Of a stretch of 64,000 bases of DNA, positions 34,605 to 43,327 are shown piece after piece. The translations under genes and the position numbers were made by a program. Origin of the DNA: Ctena decussata. Taxonomy: Eukaryota > Mollusca > Bivalvia > Lucinida > Lucinidae. Below the pieces are notes generated by a model. The model searched no databases, was not told the DNA's origin, and saw nothing but the letters and a program-made list of their open reading frames with translations. Location of the stretch: positions 6,613,415 to 6,677,414 of the forward strand of contig OZ022506.1 in NCBI GenBank assembly GCA_963989385.1, in the 5' to 3' direction. Each line of letters opens with the position of its first letter. Positions within the stretch are counted from its first letter, which is position 1.

Positions 34605-34925
34605 CTTCTATACTGTGCAAGGTTGTTGGGGCACCACAGGTGAATGCAACAATCCGTATTTACAACGTTGTCAAAGTCCATCTAAATCTTCTGTTTTATA
34701 TTGTCTTCCCATCTCTGTTTTATATTGTCTTCCCATCTCGTCTTCTGTCTGTCTGTCCTTTGTTTGCCTTTCACTATACCCTGTAGGATCCTTTTCGCTA
34801 AGCCAGAAGACCGCCAGATATGACCAAACCATTTTAGTTACCATTTGTTGGTCATGGTTAGCAGCTCGGCATGATCTCCAATGGCTGCTTGGATATTTCA
34901 ACGAACATATTCATTAGTTAATTAA
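34605..34925 (-). pseudogene. RTE-type LINE C-terminal remnant with 8-codon duplication
   Basis: The minus strand encodes LKWFGHIWRSSGLAKRILQG, then IVKGKQRTDRQKTRWEDNIK, the same conserved tail as the 24285 remnant. The RWEDNIK stretch occurs twice in direct succession because a 24 bp block (+ strand TTTATATTGTCTTCCCATCT) is duplicated. In-frame stops occur before LKWFG and soon after the duplication, so it is dead. It lies antisense in the dac D-E intron. Confidence 0.78.
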
Positions 34926-36520
34926 AGCCCTGCTTTGAAAAAGTGGGGCTATACCGGATTTGGTATGGCAAGCCAAGTGCACAGTAAGTCTACAAACATA
35001 GGTTTGTAAATTACAAACACAGGTTTTTACTCAAACCTATGTTTTACAATCTCTATCATAGATTTCAGAACCTGATATTTAAAACTCGTGATTTAACCTT
35101 CAAACGTAAGTTTGGACAAAGTTTAGTTGCCAAGTGCATAATTAGTCTACAAACACAAGTTTATATATTTCAGTCATGGATTTCGAGTTCAAACATAGGT
35201 TTTAAATTTACAATCATAGGTTTTCTGAAACCTGAAACCTATGATAGAGATTTTAAAACCCATGATAGAAAACCATAGACCTGTGATAGTGATTTTCAAA
35301 CACAGGTTTGAGTAAAAACCTGTGTTTGTAATTTAAAAACCTATGTTTGTAGACTTATTGTGCACTTAGCAAGCATAAATTGTTGTAAACATAGATTAGA
35401 AGGTTATATCATTGGTTTTAGAATGTCTATTTTAAAACCTATGATAGAACTTTAAAAAGCTATGTTAGAGAATTTCAAACCTGGGTTAGAAGTTCAAACA
35501 AAGGTTTGTAATTTTCAAACCTATGTTTGTAGACTTATTGTGCACTTGGCTTGCCATAATTTGGTCTGTCCGTACTTCCGTAACTCCGTAACGCTTGTCT
35601 GTCACAGTTTGGAACTATTGAAGCTAGAATCTTGAAACTTGATATACGTATGGACAATGACTTGTTGCATTGTGGAAAAGAGAATCTGACTCGTTGTTTT
35701 AATTCTTCCCTTTATGTATCCATTTTTCTGTCTGTTTAAGGTAAATTTGTGTCACCGTTTTCTGAAGAACTGTGTAAGATAAAATCTTGAAGTTTTGTAT
35801 ACACATGGAGAAAAAGTGCTTGTATCATGGGATTGAGACTTAGGCTCATTGCTTTTTTCCTTCCATGTTTTTCCATTTTTCTTCTTTTCCAAGTTTGCCT
35901 GTTTTATTGAAAATTTGTTTCAGAGTTTACCCAGATACTTTTGAAGCTGGAAACTTTAGAGTAAGAAAGCATTTGGACAAATAATTGTTGTATTGTGGGA
36001 TTGTAAATCAGGCTTATTACTCTTTTCCCTCTCTTTATCTGTCCATTTTCCTGTCCTTCGTCTTTCCAAGGTAATTTTTGTCAGTTTCTCAGGAGCTACG
36101 CAAGCTAGAATCTTCAAACTTGGTATACATATGGCAAATGAATTGATGTGTCATGAGATTGAGACTCAGGCTCATTGCTCTCATTCGTTCTCTGCCAATT
36201 CTTTTTTTTATTTATCCATTTTTCTGTCTTTTTCTAGTAAATTTGTATCACAGTTTTCTCAGAGCCTATTTAAGCAAGACACGTAATTTTTTAGTTGTTG
36301 TATTGTTGAATAAACAAGCAGAATATATTCAAACTTGGTAGACATATCAGAAATGAGTTGGTGCACTGAATATGATTGAGAATAAGGATCCAGGTTCTCA
36401 TTCTCTCTTCTACCCATTTTCTCAGGACTAACTGTCTATTGGCTTGGCTAGGTTGATTCGATATCTATTGCTCTTTTTACAATGACAGGGTGTTACTAAA
36501 GCTGTACAGTGGGGCTATAA
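34926..36520. repeat. Degenerate tandem repeat, ~170 bp units, dac intron
   Basis: Between AAAGTGGGGCTATA near 34940 and CAGTGGGGCTATAATC near 36508, a unit recurs four to five times: CATTTTTCTGTCT, AAGGTAAATTTGTGTCAC, GAAGCTAGAATCTTGAAACT, GGTATACATATGG, CATGGGATTGAGACTCAGGC. The copies are diverged. A TIR element (34976-35556) is inserted near its left end. Confidence 0.65.
34976..35556. mobile_element. 581 bp TIR element with doubled inverted repeats, TA target
   Basis: The ends are TGGCAAGCCAAGTGCACA and TGTGCACTTGGCTTGCCA (18 bp perfect) extending through TAAGTCTACAAACATAGGTT to ~40 bp. TA flanks both sides (34974-34975, 35557-35558). A second left-type end (GCCAAGTGCATAATTAGTC, ~35130) and a second right-type end (GACTTATTGTGCACTTAGC, ~35352) lie inside. 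The interior is made of AAACC(T/C)ATG and ACCTGTGTTTG blocks. No transposase. Confidence 0.8.
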
Positions 36521-37012
36521 TCAGATTCTCTGACTGTTCTTATTGGTCCTGCTACAAAAAGTTTAGTAACCTTAAGTAGCATCTCATCTTTTTTGGGAGA
36601 TAGATTTAAAGAATAAAAAGTCATTATGACTTTCTTCTGAATCCGTTTTGTATGACTAGTTTATGTCCATGAAATGTGTTTGTATATATGAGAGTAATTT
36701 GCGCAAACAAACAAACGTTTAAAGGCCTGCTTCCTTGTCTCCGGTTGGTGGTGATAGTATGGGTGTTGTGAATGATCAAATGTAAATATGAACAACCAAA
36801 ATTAGTTATCATGATAAATAATCAAGAGATATGTTCACCGGATCAAAAGACTATTGCTTCTTGAAATAAGACTATACATTCATGTTCTTCTAAGTACATT
36901 TGAAACAAAAAATATATTGGAAACAAATAACTTTCTCAACCCCTGCCCCTTGTTATGACATGCAGGTCTTCAAAATACTGTGTGATGTTTTTCGTATCAG
37001 TGTAACACAAAT
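36521..37012. other. Intronic DNA (dac D-E)
   Basis: No exon, RNA gene or repeat that I can support. Confidence 0.55.
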
Positions 37013-37687
37013 CTCACAGTATCCGAACGCACTGTACCATCTCTTCCGGTTTTCATAGTGTTGAATCGAGAGTACAAAATTCGCTTATAACCAGTAGTCG
37101 GAAATCATTATGTTTTGAGTTTTTATCTGGAATCTGCTACGTCATTTATAGTTATTCAGCTTTGAAAATGTAAAGAGGTAAGTTTAATATAATTTTCTCT
37201 TCGGTCTTTTACTTTATTGCCCTGTACAATGAAAAACTCCTTGCCGTCGCAGATTTTTTTTCCCGAACAGCTTAATTTAACACGAGATTGTGTCGTGCAA
37301 AACCTAGCTATCATTCTTTTATCAAAACTAACAAACTGTAGATTGATAACGCCTTCCGTTTATTCTATAGATTTTTGATAAAACATGTAAGAAAATGCTC
37401 AAAATAGTTTAAGAATCATGCCATGGGCGATTTGAATACTGTACCAATTACTACCCACCCATACACGACATTGTACAGGGTAATAAAGTAAAAGGCCGAA
37501 GAGCAAATTATATTAAACTTACCTCTTTACATTTTCAAAGCTGAATAGCTATAAATGACGCAGCAGATTCCACATAAAATCTCAAAACATAATGATTTCC
37601 GACTACTGGTTATAAGCGAACGTTTGTACTCTCGAGTCAACGCTATGAAAACCGGAAGAGATTGTACATGTAGTTCGGATACTGTGA
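37013..37687. mobile_element. 675 bp foldback element with ~219 bp arms
   Basis: 37013-37231 (CTCACAGTATCCGAAC... to ...CCTGTACAATG) is the inverted complement of 37469-37687 (CATTGTACAGGG... to ...GTTCGGATACTGTG), by eye about 90% identical, around a 237 bp loop. Markers: TCTTCCGGTTTTCATAG / CTATGAAAACCGGAAGA, and CCAGTAGTCGGAAATCATTA / TAATGATTTCCGACTACTGG. No transposase. Each arm could hold a shadow frame but no recognisable protein. Confidence 0.88.
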
Positions 37688-38946
37688 ATCTATGTTACCA
37701 GTATTTTGGACCGTCTAGAATTCCTCAAAGAAGTAGTATTTATTCTTCAACTGTTGCATGTCGTTTATTGAAAAACTCGCTAATGGAACATTCTTGTGAG
37801 TTTATCGTATTGTGAAATGCCAAATGAAAAACAGATTATTATGATTTACGTCATTAAATACAAAATAATCGGACATGTTAACTAGTTATTGTCATTGAAT
37901 TTAACTATCTTGAATTTATCTCCGTCATGTCATCAGAACTGTTCAGGAATGACAAAATTTATGGAAGAAAGAAGTGTCATAGCATAAAATGCAGACCACG
38001 ATCTGATCGTGGTCTGCATTGTATGCTAAGATACATTTTTTCTCAATATTTAGGGATATTACGGCGACAGCTCGAAATGTCTACCAATGAACTCCATTAA
38101 ATGCTCAATCGGAATGCTTTTAATTTTACAGACAAAAGAAATAAAGACTCGAACTCAATTATTCTGTATCACTGCGCGCGCGTGGTGTAATGATTTCTTA
38201 TTAGAGGCACTCAGCAGGAAAATAAATTGATGGCAGAAGCCATTCACAAGGGTCAAGATCAGACTACGCAATTTATGTTAGCTGTGTATTCATTACAGTG
38301 CCCGTATTTTGTAAATTTATCGAACTCGGAGGAAACATAAGATACTGTAACTGCGCAAGAATAGTTTGTCCATCTGTGTTATCATTTGCCACCTAGTATG
38401 CTTTTCCCGTGAAGAACCTCTTAAACAGTTCCAGAAATGGAAATATTACTGCCGCAAATCATTTTTACAATAATAAAAAGAAAATAGCGTTTGATAGGGC
38501 ATTCAAAGCGCTAGATGGTAATGGGAACGTCATCAATTTAGAGATATCACTGGCAATAACTTACTTTTATCTTGATGAAACAGAGATGCAATAACTGCAT
38601 GTGGTTTTGTTTTGCCTGGGGCAGATATATGTCGATACCATTCTGCATGGGACAAATGAATTGGAATTGAGTCACATTTCTTGGATGCTTCTTATATAAT
38701 TGTGCGCATTATGTCTGTTTATCTTCACCGTGTATGACATCGCAGATCTATCGTGACTGAGGTGTAGATAAGTTCACCATTTACAAAAAGTAAAAATGGT
38801 ACTTTAAGGAGCCCAGTGAATGACTGATACGCGGAATTTCAACTTAAAGTCTCATATGAAACACACAGTCGATCGGAGAAGCAGGTTATCGAACTCAGTC
38901 TGTAGAGTACGATTGAGGTGTCTTACATGTACTATGGACGTACGTG
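37688..38946. other. Intronic DNA (dac D-E) with a short hairpin
   Basis: Hairpin at 37981-38027 (AGCATAAAATGCAGACCACG / CGTGGTCTGCATTGTATGCT). A GCGCGCGCG tract is near 38175. No exon is recognised; 38409-38594 is open but has no similarity. Confidence 0.55.
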
Positions 38947-39235
38947 TAATGGTGTCATATTGGATGCATTTCTCGGTATGGTGTTATATCAGCAAATTGA
39001 TGCAAGATATTATAAAGCCAATATTTTCCGGTATGCTGCCATATAGTCAAACCTTTCCCACAATGATGCGATATTGACAAACTTTTCCCGATCTCATGCC
39101 ATGTCGGCAAATATTTCCCGGAAAATGCCTGAAAGGCCAACATTTTCCACCCTGATGCCAAATTGGTAAGCTTTACCCGGTATGATGCCATATTGGCAAA
39201 TATTTTTCGGTATGACGCCTAATCAGCAAGTATAC
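38947..39235. repeat. ~30 bp minisatellite, about ten degenerate units
   Basis: The unit approximates CGGTATGATGCCATATTGGC followed by AAATATTTTC. Successive copies start near 38949, 38974, 39030, 39060, 39090, 39120, 39149, 39179 and 39210. The cleanest units are at the right end and the left end is eroded. It lies ~350 bp before exon E. Confidence 0.75.
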
Positions 39236-39402
39236 TAGGAAATTTTTGACGATATGGCATCGTAATCATACGTAGTGCGGCTAATTCTTACACTGAAAGA
39301 CACATTTACATTGTTTTCCTGCACAGACTATTCGTCCCAGCAAAAAGCATAATGCGTGTTTACCACTAAGACCCTTGTGAAATGCATAAACAGTCAACAC
39401 TT

Positions 39403-39510
39403 CCTAGTGGGCAAATGACATTGAAATGACGTTGCACTGACGTCGATGCGATGTCGTTACGTCGCATCGACGTCAATGCGACGTCATTGCCATGCCAAGT
39501 GCCTTCTGGG
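39403..39510. mobile_element. Hairpin MITE, GACGTC core (dac intron)
   Basis: CTAGTGGGCAAATGACATTG to GCCAAGTGCCTTCTGGG with GACGTCGATGCGATGTCG / TCGCATCGACGTCAATGCG blocks. The left end has decayed from the CCCAGC consensus. It ends 81 bp before exon E. Confidence 0.78.
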
Positions 39511-39591
39511 TTTGTTTGCGAGTTTTAACGGTACTACGATTGTAGTAGCACACATTATACATGTACATGAATCTTTGTAATGATCTTACAG

Positions 39592-39801
39592 CCAACAGTG
39601 GAGACATGTTAGATGCTGTGAATTCAAACGAAACGGAAGACCGTTCCCGATCTCAGTGCCAGAGTGCTCCACCAAGCATAGACAACTCCTCTCTCGAGGG
39701 CTACTCATCCATAGAAACACTCCTCATGAATATTCAGGGATTACTCAAGGTTGCGGCAGAAAACGCCAGACATCAGGAGAGAAAGACGGGCGTAGAAAAA
39801 G
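39592..39801 (+). CDS. dac: dachshund exon E: DACHbox-C core
   Basis: Acceptor tgatcttacag / CCAACAGTGG and donor GAAAAAG / gtatta; 210 nt, phase 1 at both ends. After a Ser/Asn/Glu-rich start (ANSGDMLDAVNSNETEDRSR) it encodes SSIETLLMNIQGLLKVA followed by AENARHQERKTGVEK. The SS(I/V)ETLL.NIQGLLKVA..NAR.QE core is the signature of the C-terminal DACHbox (the protein-interaction region used with Eya) and is the strongest single piece of evidence for the gene's identity. The domain continues as a coiled coil in exons F and G. Confidence 0.96.
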
Positions 39802-40228
39802 GTATTAGGCTTTTTTCTATAGCCGTATTTTTTTAAAAGACCTACCCATTAACTGGTTATGAATAAACCTTCTCCTAAGAGCATAAATTTTGTCGAGTCA
39901 CAGTGAATGTAAGGCATATCCCGATCACAGTTCGTTCTGGCCTCACATCGACTGCGTTACAATCAAACACGCACCACAAATAAAAAACTCATGTACTTTG
40001 AAACGGACAGCACATGTCCCTCCTCCAGCATATCACTTTTGAGTGTTAAAAATTTGTCAGATTTATGAAGGGGTCACTTATTTTTTTTTTGATGCCGAAA
40101 CTAGCTTATGGGGCCCATAACAAAAAAAAACAAAAACATTGCATCTGCTGTTCACTTTCAATGATGTATTAATGGCCAGAGCTTCATTCATCTGTTTTAT
40201 ATCACCACCCAGACTTATATTATAATGT

Positions 40229-40335
40229 TATTAATTAAGTGATTTCGTATTGGCCCAGTTACAGGTCCTCGGTCAGCTGTATTGGCCCTCGGCCGACCTG
40301 TAACTGGGCCAATACGAAATCACTTGATTAATGAC
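40229..40335. repeat. 107 bp palindromic repeat, ~39 bp arms
   Basis: GTGATTTCGTATTGGCCCAG continuing into TTACAGGTC is matched in inverse orientation by GACCTGTAACTGGGCCAATA and then CGAAATCAC. The outer TTAATTAAGTG / CACTTGATTAA also pair. It ends eight bases from the stop codon of the antisense ORF at 40343-40645. Confidence 0.85.
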
Positions 40336-40342
40336 ATTTTTA

Positions 40343-40645
40343 TTAATTAACTTTTAGCTGACGGTCATCACAGTCTTTTGTGGTGACGGCTACAAATCTT
40401 TCCGAGCCAGTCGACTGACTATTAACGTCCGAAACTGAAGCACTTCCATCCTCTTCTTGTTCGGCTTGTTCAGAATTTAATGAAATCGGTAAAGCGGGAT
40501 GATGCCCCTCGACATCTCTCAACAATTCGTCGTATTCATTAGCCGACAAAAGTTCATAGCGGCCCAGGTCGTCCGAAAGCACTTCTAACATGTCTTCGCC
40601 GTTTCGGGCAAATCTGTCCGACATTCTTTTCCAGTTTGTTGACAT
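40343..40645 (-). CDS. Antisense 100-codon ORF in a dac intron, unidentified
   Basis: ATG at 40645 on the minus strand, stop at 40343-40345. The protein is hydrophilic and acidic, without signal peptide or membrane segment. Near the N-terminus it reads DMLEVLSDDLGRYELLSANE, then YDELLRDVEG. A Ser/Glu-rich middle (SEQAEQEEDGSASVSD) follows, and it ends with SERFVAVTTKDCDD. Its composition is unlike the AT-driven shadow frames around it, and the sequence upstream of the ATG looks like a promoter. The RFVAVT..DCDD end faintly resembles the start of DUF3504/Crypton-type tyrosine recombinases, so it may be the first exon or a truncated copy of such an element. It could also be a small nested gene. 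Function unknown. Confidence 0.4.
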   Translation of the reverse strand: MSTNWKRMSDRFARNGEDMLEVLSDDLGRYELLSANEYDELLRDVEGHHPALPISLNSEQAEQEEDGSASVSDVNSQSTGSERFVAVTTKDCDDRQLKVN

Positions 40646-40780
40646 GACGTCTGCACAATTACACAGTCAACTGGCCGCCGCCATTGATGTTTACGCCGCT
40701 GTCACCCAGCCAGGAGAGCGCCCTCGCGTGACCAGAATTTTTAACCAATCGGATGCGTGGATTTTCGTATAGGTCGAAGG
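40646..40780 (-). promoter_or_regulatory. Promoter-like, CpG-containing region
   Basis: Contains a CCAAT box (inverted on the minus strand, 40745-40749), a YY1-like ATGGCGGCGG on the minus strand around 40676-40686, a TGACGTC at 40643-40649, and several CpGs (TTTACGCCGCTGTC, GCGCCCTCGCGTGAC) in otherwise AT-rich DNA. This would drive the minus-strand ORF at 40645. An internal plus-strand promoter for a short dac isoform is the alternative. Activity is inferred. Confidence 0.4.
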
Positions 40781-41165
40781 TTTTAATCAATATGACACGA
40801 GGTCAACCGTATAGGTAGGAGGTCAAGCTGTATTAAGCGGAGGTCATACTGTATGAAAAAAGAATCGTCACCAGTATGATACAGACCGATTTCCCAGTAA
40901 AAGTGCTATATATTACTTAGTTAATTAATAATAGATAATATTTTAACATGTTATGACTCGGTTTTCATGTAATAATTTTAGACTTTCAAACGCACCTTGT
41001 CAAGTCCTAGTTGTTGTAATGGTCGATATGACGTGTGTGAAATGACCGTGCAATCGTTACATTTATATATAGACCATTGGTCTTAAAAGGCCTGAAAACA
41101 TTAGCACTAGGGGAATTAAGCTATATATGGGCCTTGATGGGCTTCATAAATACATTGAAATAAAT
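40781..41165. other. Intronic DNA (dac E-F)
   Basis: A weak AGGTCA-spaced stretch (AGGTCAACCGTATAGG, AGGTCAAGCTGTATTAAG, AGGTCATACTGTATG) recurs three times at ~28 bp intervals between 40800 and 40858. Otherwise nothing is recognised. Confidence 0.5.
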
Positions 41166-41404
41166 TAAGCCGCGACACGAAAAAACCAACAATGTGGTTG
41201 TGCGCCCAGCACAGACTCACATCAATCTGGGCATCCGCCCAGTCTGATCAGAGTCTTTGCTGTCCGCATAGTGGTAGCTTAGACTCTTAGCTACCGTTTA
41301 AGCGCTAAGCGAAGAGTCTGACCAGACTGGGCGGGTGCCCATGCTGATCTGAGTCTGCGTAGGGCGCACAACCATATTGTTGGTTTTCTCGTGTCGCGGC
41401 TCAA
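41166..41404. mobile_element. ~240 bp foldback element, copy 5 (dac intron)
   Basis: TAAGCCGCGACACGAAAAAA to TCTCGTGTCGCGGCTCA, arms complementary, centre GGTAGCTTAGACTCTTAGC. It ends 128 bp before exon F. Confidence 0.9.
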
Positions 41405-41532
41405 ATGCAGTAAACCAATCACTCATCTCTGCAGAGTCTTTTCTATTTTCTTCCACATTAGATGGGCAATAAAACATTTTACAACGATGTTTCTGTAAAG
41501 ATTGTTATTGTTAAGTTCTACGTAAATTGCAG

Positions 41533-41616
41533 CGGAATTGAAAATGGAAATATACCAACAGAAGAAAATGAGAGAAGATCTGGAAAAAGAACTTAAAGAA
41601 CTTCACAGTCAAATGA
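41533..41616 (+). CDS. dac: dachshund exon F: DACHbox-C coiled coil
   Basis: Acceptor cgtaaattgcag / CGGAATTGAA and donor CAAATGA / gtaagt; 84 nt, phase 1 at both ends. Encodes ELKMEIYQQKKMREDLEKEL followed by KELHSQM. It aligns with the vertebrate ELK(M/L)...RELRE.LE.QL segment. The charged heptad pattern indicates a coiled coil, here used for protein contacts in the DACHbox-C region. Confidence 0.94.
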
Positions 41617-42472
41617 GTAAGTTTCATTACAAATGAACTTTAAAAAGTTTAATCGTTGAAGGAAAGATTCAACGCATAATTAAATAATACAGGTACGAGC
41701 ACAGTGTGAGATTTCAGTAATAAATCGATTAACAAAAAGAGGGTAGTCACCAGAATCAAATTGATTTTACTTCAAAGTTCAACAAAATAACCAAATAATT
41801 CACATTATAATTGTTTGCAAATGTCCTTTGTTGGCATAAATATTTGTTATTGTTGCCTACCTAAACCCGGCCATTACCAGGTATATGTTTTCAAAGTTTT
41901 GGGGTAAAGAAAGAAGTTAAATTACTGACGGCAAGTTTATTCTGAAACCACTGAGTCGCTATTCCGTTCGTCCCCGAGGATATCATCAGCCCAGTAAATG
42001 TTTCAATAATGATTCTAACTCTTAAGCCTTGGAGTCAGTACTTACAAAATAAGAATAATCGTATGACACTTTGAAACCAGTTTCTTGCAAAATGTTCAAA
42101 GACATTCTAAAACTATGACTGACTTGTTAAAGCGACATGAATCTCAGCGGAGCTTGCCTTCCATTCTTTTGTATAATTTTGGCTTGTTTTAAGTTCTTGC
42201 TGCATCAAACATCTTCCTGTTGCCTTTTTCTGTTAGCTGTCTCGAGCCGAGGAATAGGGGCGCTGCAGTGAGAAGCTTGCGCTCATAAACTACAATGTCT
42301 CACGGATCACGTCAGTAAATGTGGCTCAGAGAGGGCGATGTCTGTTGCCTGCCGAGACCTATCTGTCAGCGTTTTGTTTCAAACTTTTGGAGTTTATCAA
42401 AATGCACGAACGTGAATCTATCACACTAAATTTGGAAAAGCTTAATTTATATGCAATTAATTTCTGTTTTAG
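41617..42472. other. Intron (dac F-G)
   Basis: 856 bp intron with no repeat or nested gene recognised. The acceptor tract before exon G is TTAATTTCTGTTTTAG. Confidence 0.6.
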
Positions 42473-42595
42473 ATATTTTAAACAGACGACTAAAGAAAGA
42501 AAGAAAAGCAAGAAGAAGATTAGAAGGTCATGTTGACAATCCGTCGGACAGACATTCAAATGGCGGCCTGAATCATGAATTAAATAAAACAAAAG
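42473..42595 (+). CDS. dac: dachshund exon G: RRLKKERKARRRLE basic coiled coil
   Basis: Acceptor tttctgttttag / ATATTTTAAA and donor ACAAAAG / gtaaaa; 123 nt, phase 1 at both ends. Encodes ILNRRLKKERKARRRLEGHV and then DNPSDRHSNGGLNHELNKTK. The first part matches the QKRLKKEK(K/T)(A/T)KRKLQEAL block of vertebrate DACH; the second replaces the EFE(T/S)KRREQ region with a polar sequence. The basic run could also serve nuclear import (inference). Two longer overlapping frames in this stretch are shadows. Confidence 0.94.
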
Positions 42596-43133
42596 GTAAA
42601 ACAATATTCCTGAAACCATATAGCATTTTGTTTTGGGAAACGAAACAATAAGTGTTCGACAGCCAGATACATGAAAAACTTGACATTACTATTGCAAAAG
42701 AAACTTGAGCTTGATGCAATCTCGGTTAGTTCTTCAAAGCCCGGCGATATGTCAGTTATTATAATTTCTGATCGCAACATTTTTTTTCGAATCGTACACT
42801 TGTAAATATTGACAGTATTGGAAAACCAGTCCGTTCGATGTTCCTGGCAATTATGGAAATTATTTATACAAGTTTTACAGTATATCTTTAACAGTCCTCC
42901 AGGCAAGGTGTTTCAGAGCCTCAACTATTATTTTCGCATGTCAAATGTTTGAAAACATAAGAGCGTTTTAATTGTTCAAGCTGAAACGTGAATACATCTT
43001 ACGTAAACAGTACATGCAAATGCTAGGATGAAACTAAACGATACCAACAGGAAGGGAAAGGCTATTTGTCTAGTTAGAGGAAAAACAGATGGAGTTTGAG
43101 TAGGTAGTTATCAGTTTGTTAACTCTATTTCAG
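42596..43133. other. Intron (dac G-H)
   Basis: 538 bp intron; no repeat or RNA gene recognised. The 108-codon minus frame at 42580-42906 has no similarity. Confidence 0.6.
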
Positions 43134-43208
43134 AGTTAGAAACAAAAGAAAGAACTTGTAGTAATGGTAGCTCTGGCACAGTTCCTGATATTGACAGAAA
43201 TGGACAGA
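43134..43208 (+). CDS. dac: dachshund exon H: near C-terminus
   Basis: Acceptor aactctatttcag / AGTTAGAAAC and donor GGACAGA / gtaagt; 75 nt, phase 1 at both ends. Encodes ELETKERTCSNGSSGTVPDI followed by DRNGQ. GTVPDID.NG resembles the TGIPDIEIENNG stretch near the C-terminus of vertebrate DACH1, which supports it as a true penultimate exon. A MITE starts 12 nt after the exon end. Confidence 0.82.
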
Positions 43209-43219
43209 GTAAGTACCAC

Positions 43220-43327
43220 CCCAGCAGGTACATGACGTTTAAATGACGTTGTAAAGACGTCAATGCGACGTAATGACGTAGCATCGACGTCAGTACGACG
43301 ACATTTCGACGTCATGCATCCGCTGGG
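43220..43327. mobile_element. Hairpin MITE, GACGTC core, 12 nt downstream of exon H
   Basis: CCCAGCAGGTACATGACG to CGACGTCATGCATCCGCTGGG with AAGACGTCAATGCGACG / AGCATCGACGTCAGTACG blocks. Its first base is 43220, just past the GTAAGTA donor of exon H. Confidence 0.85.
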
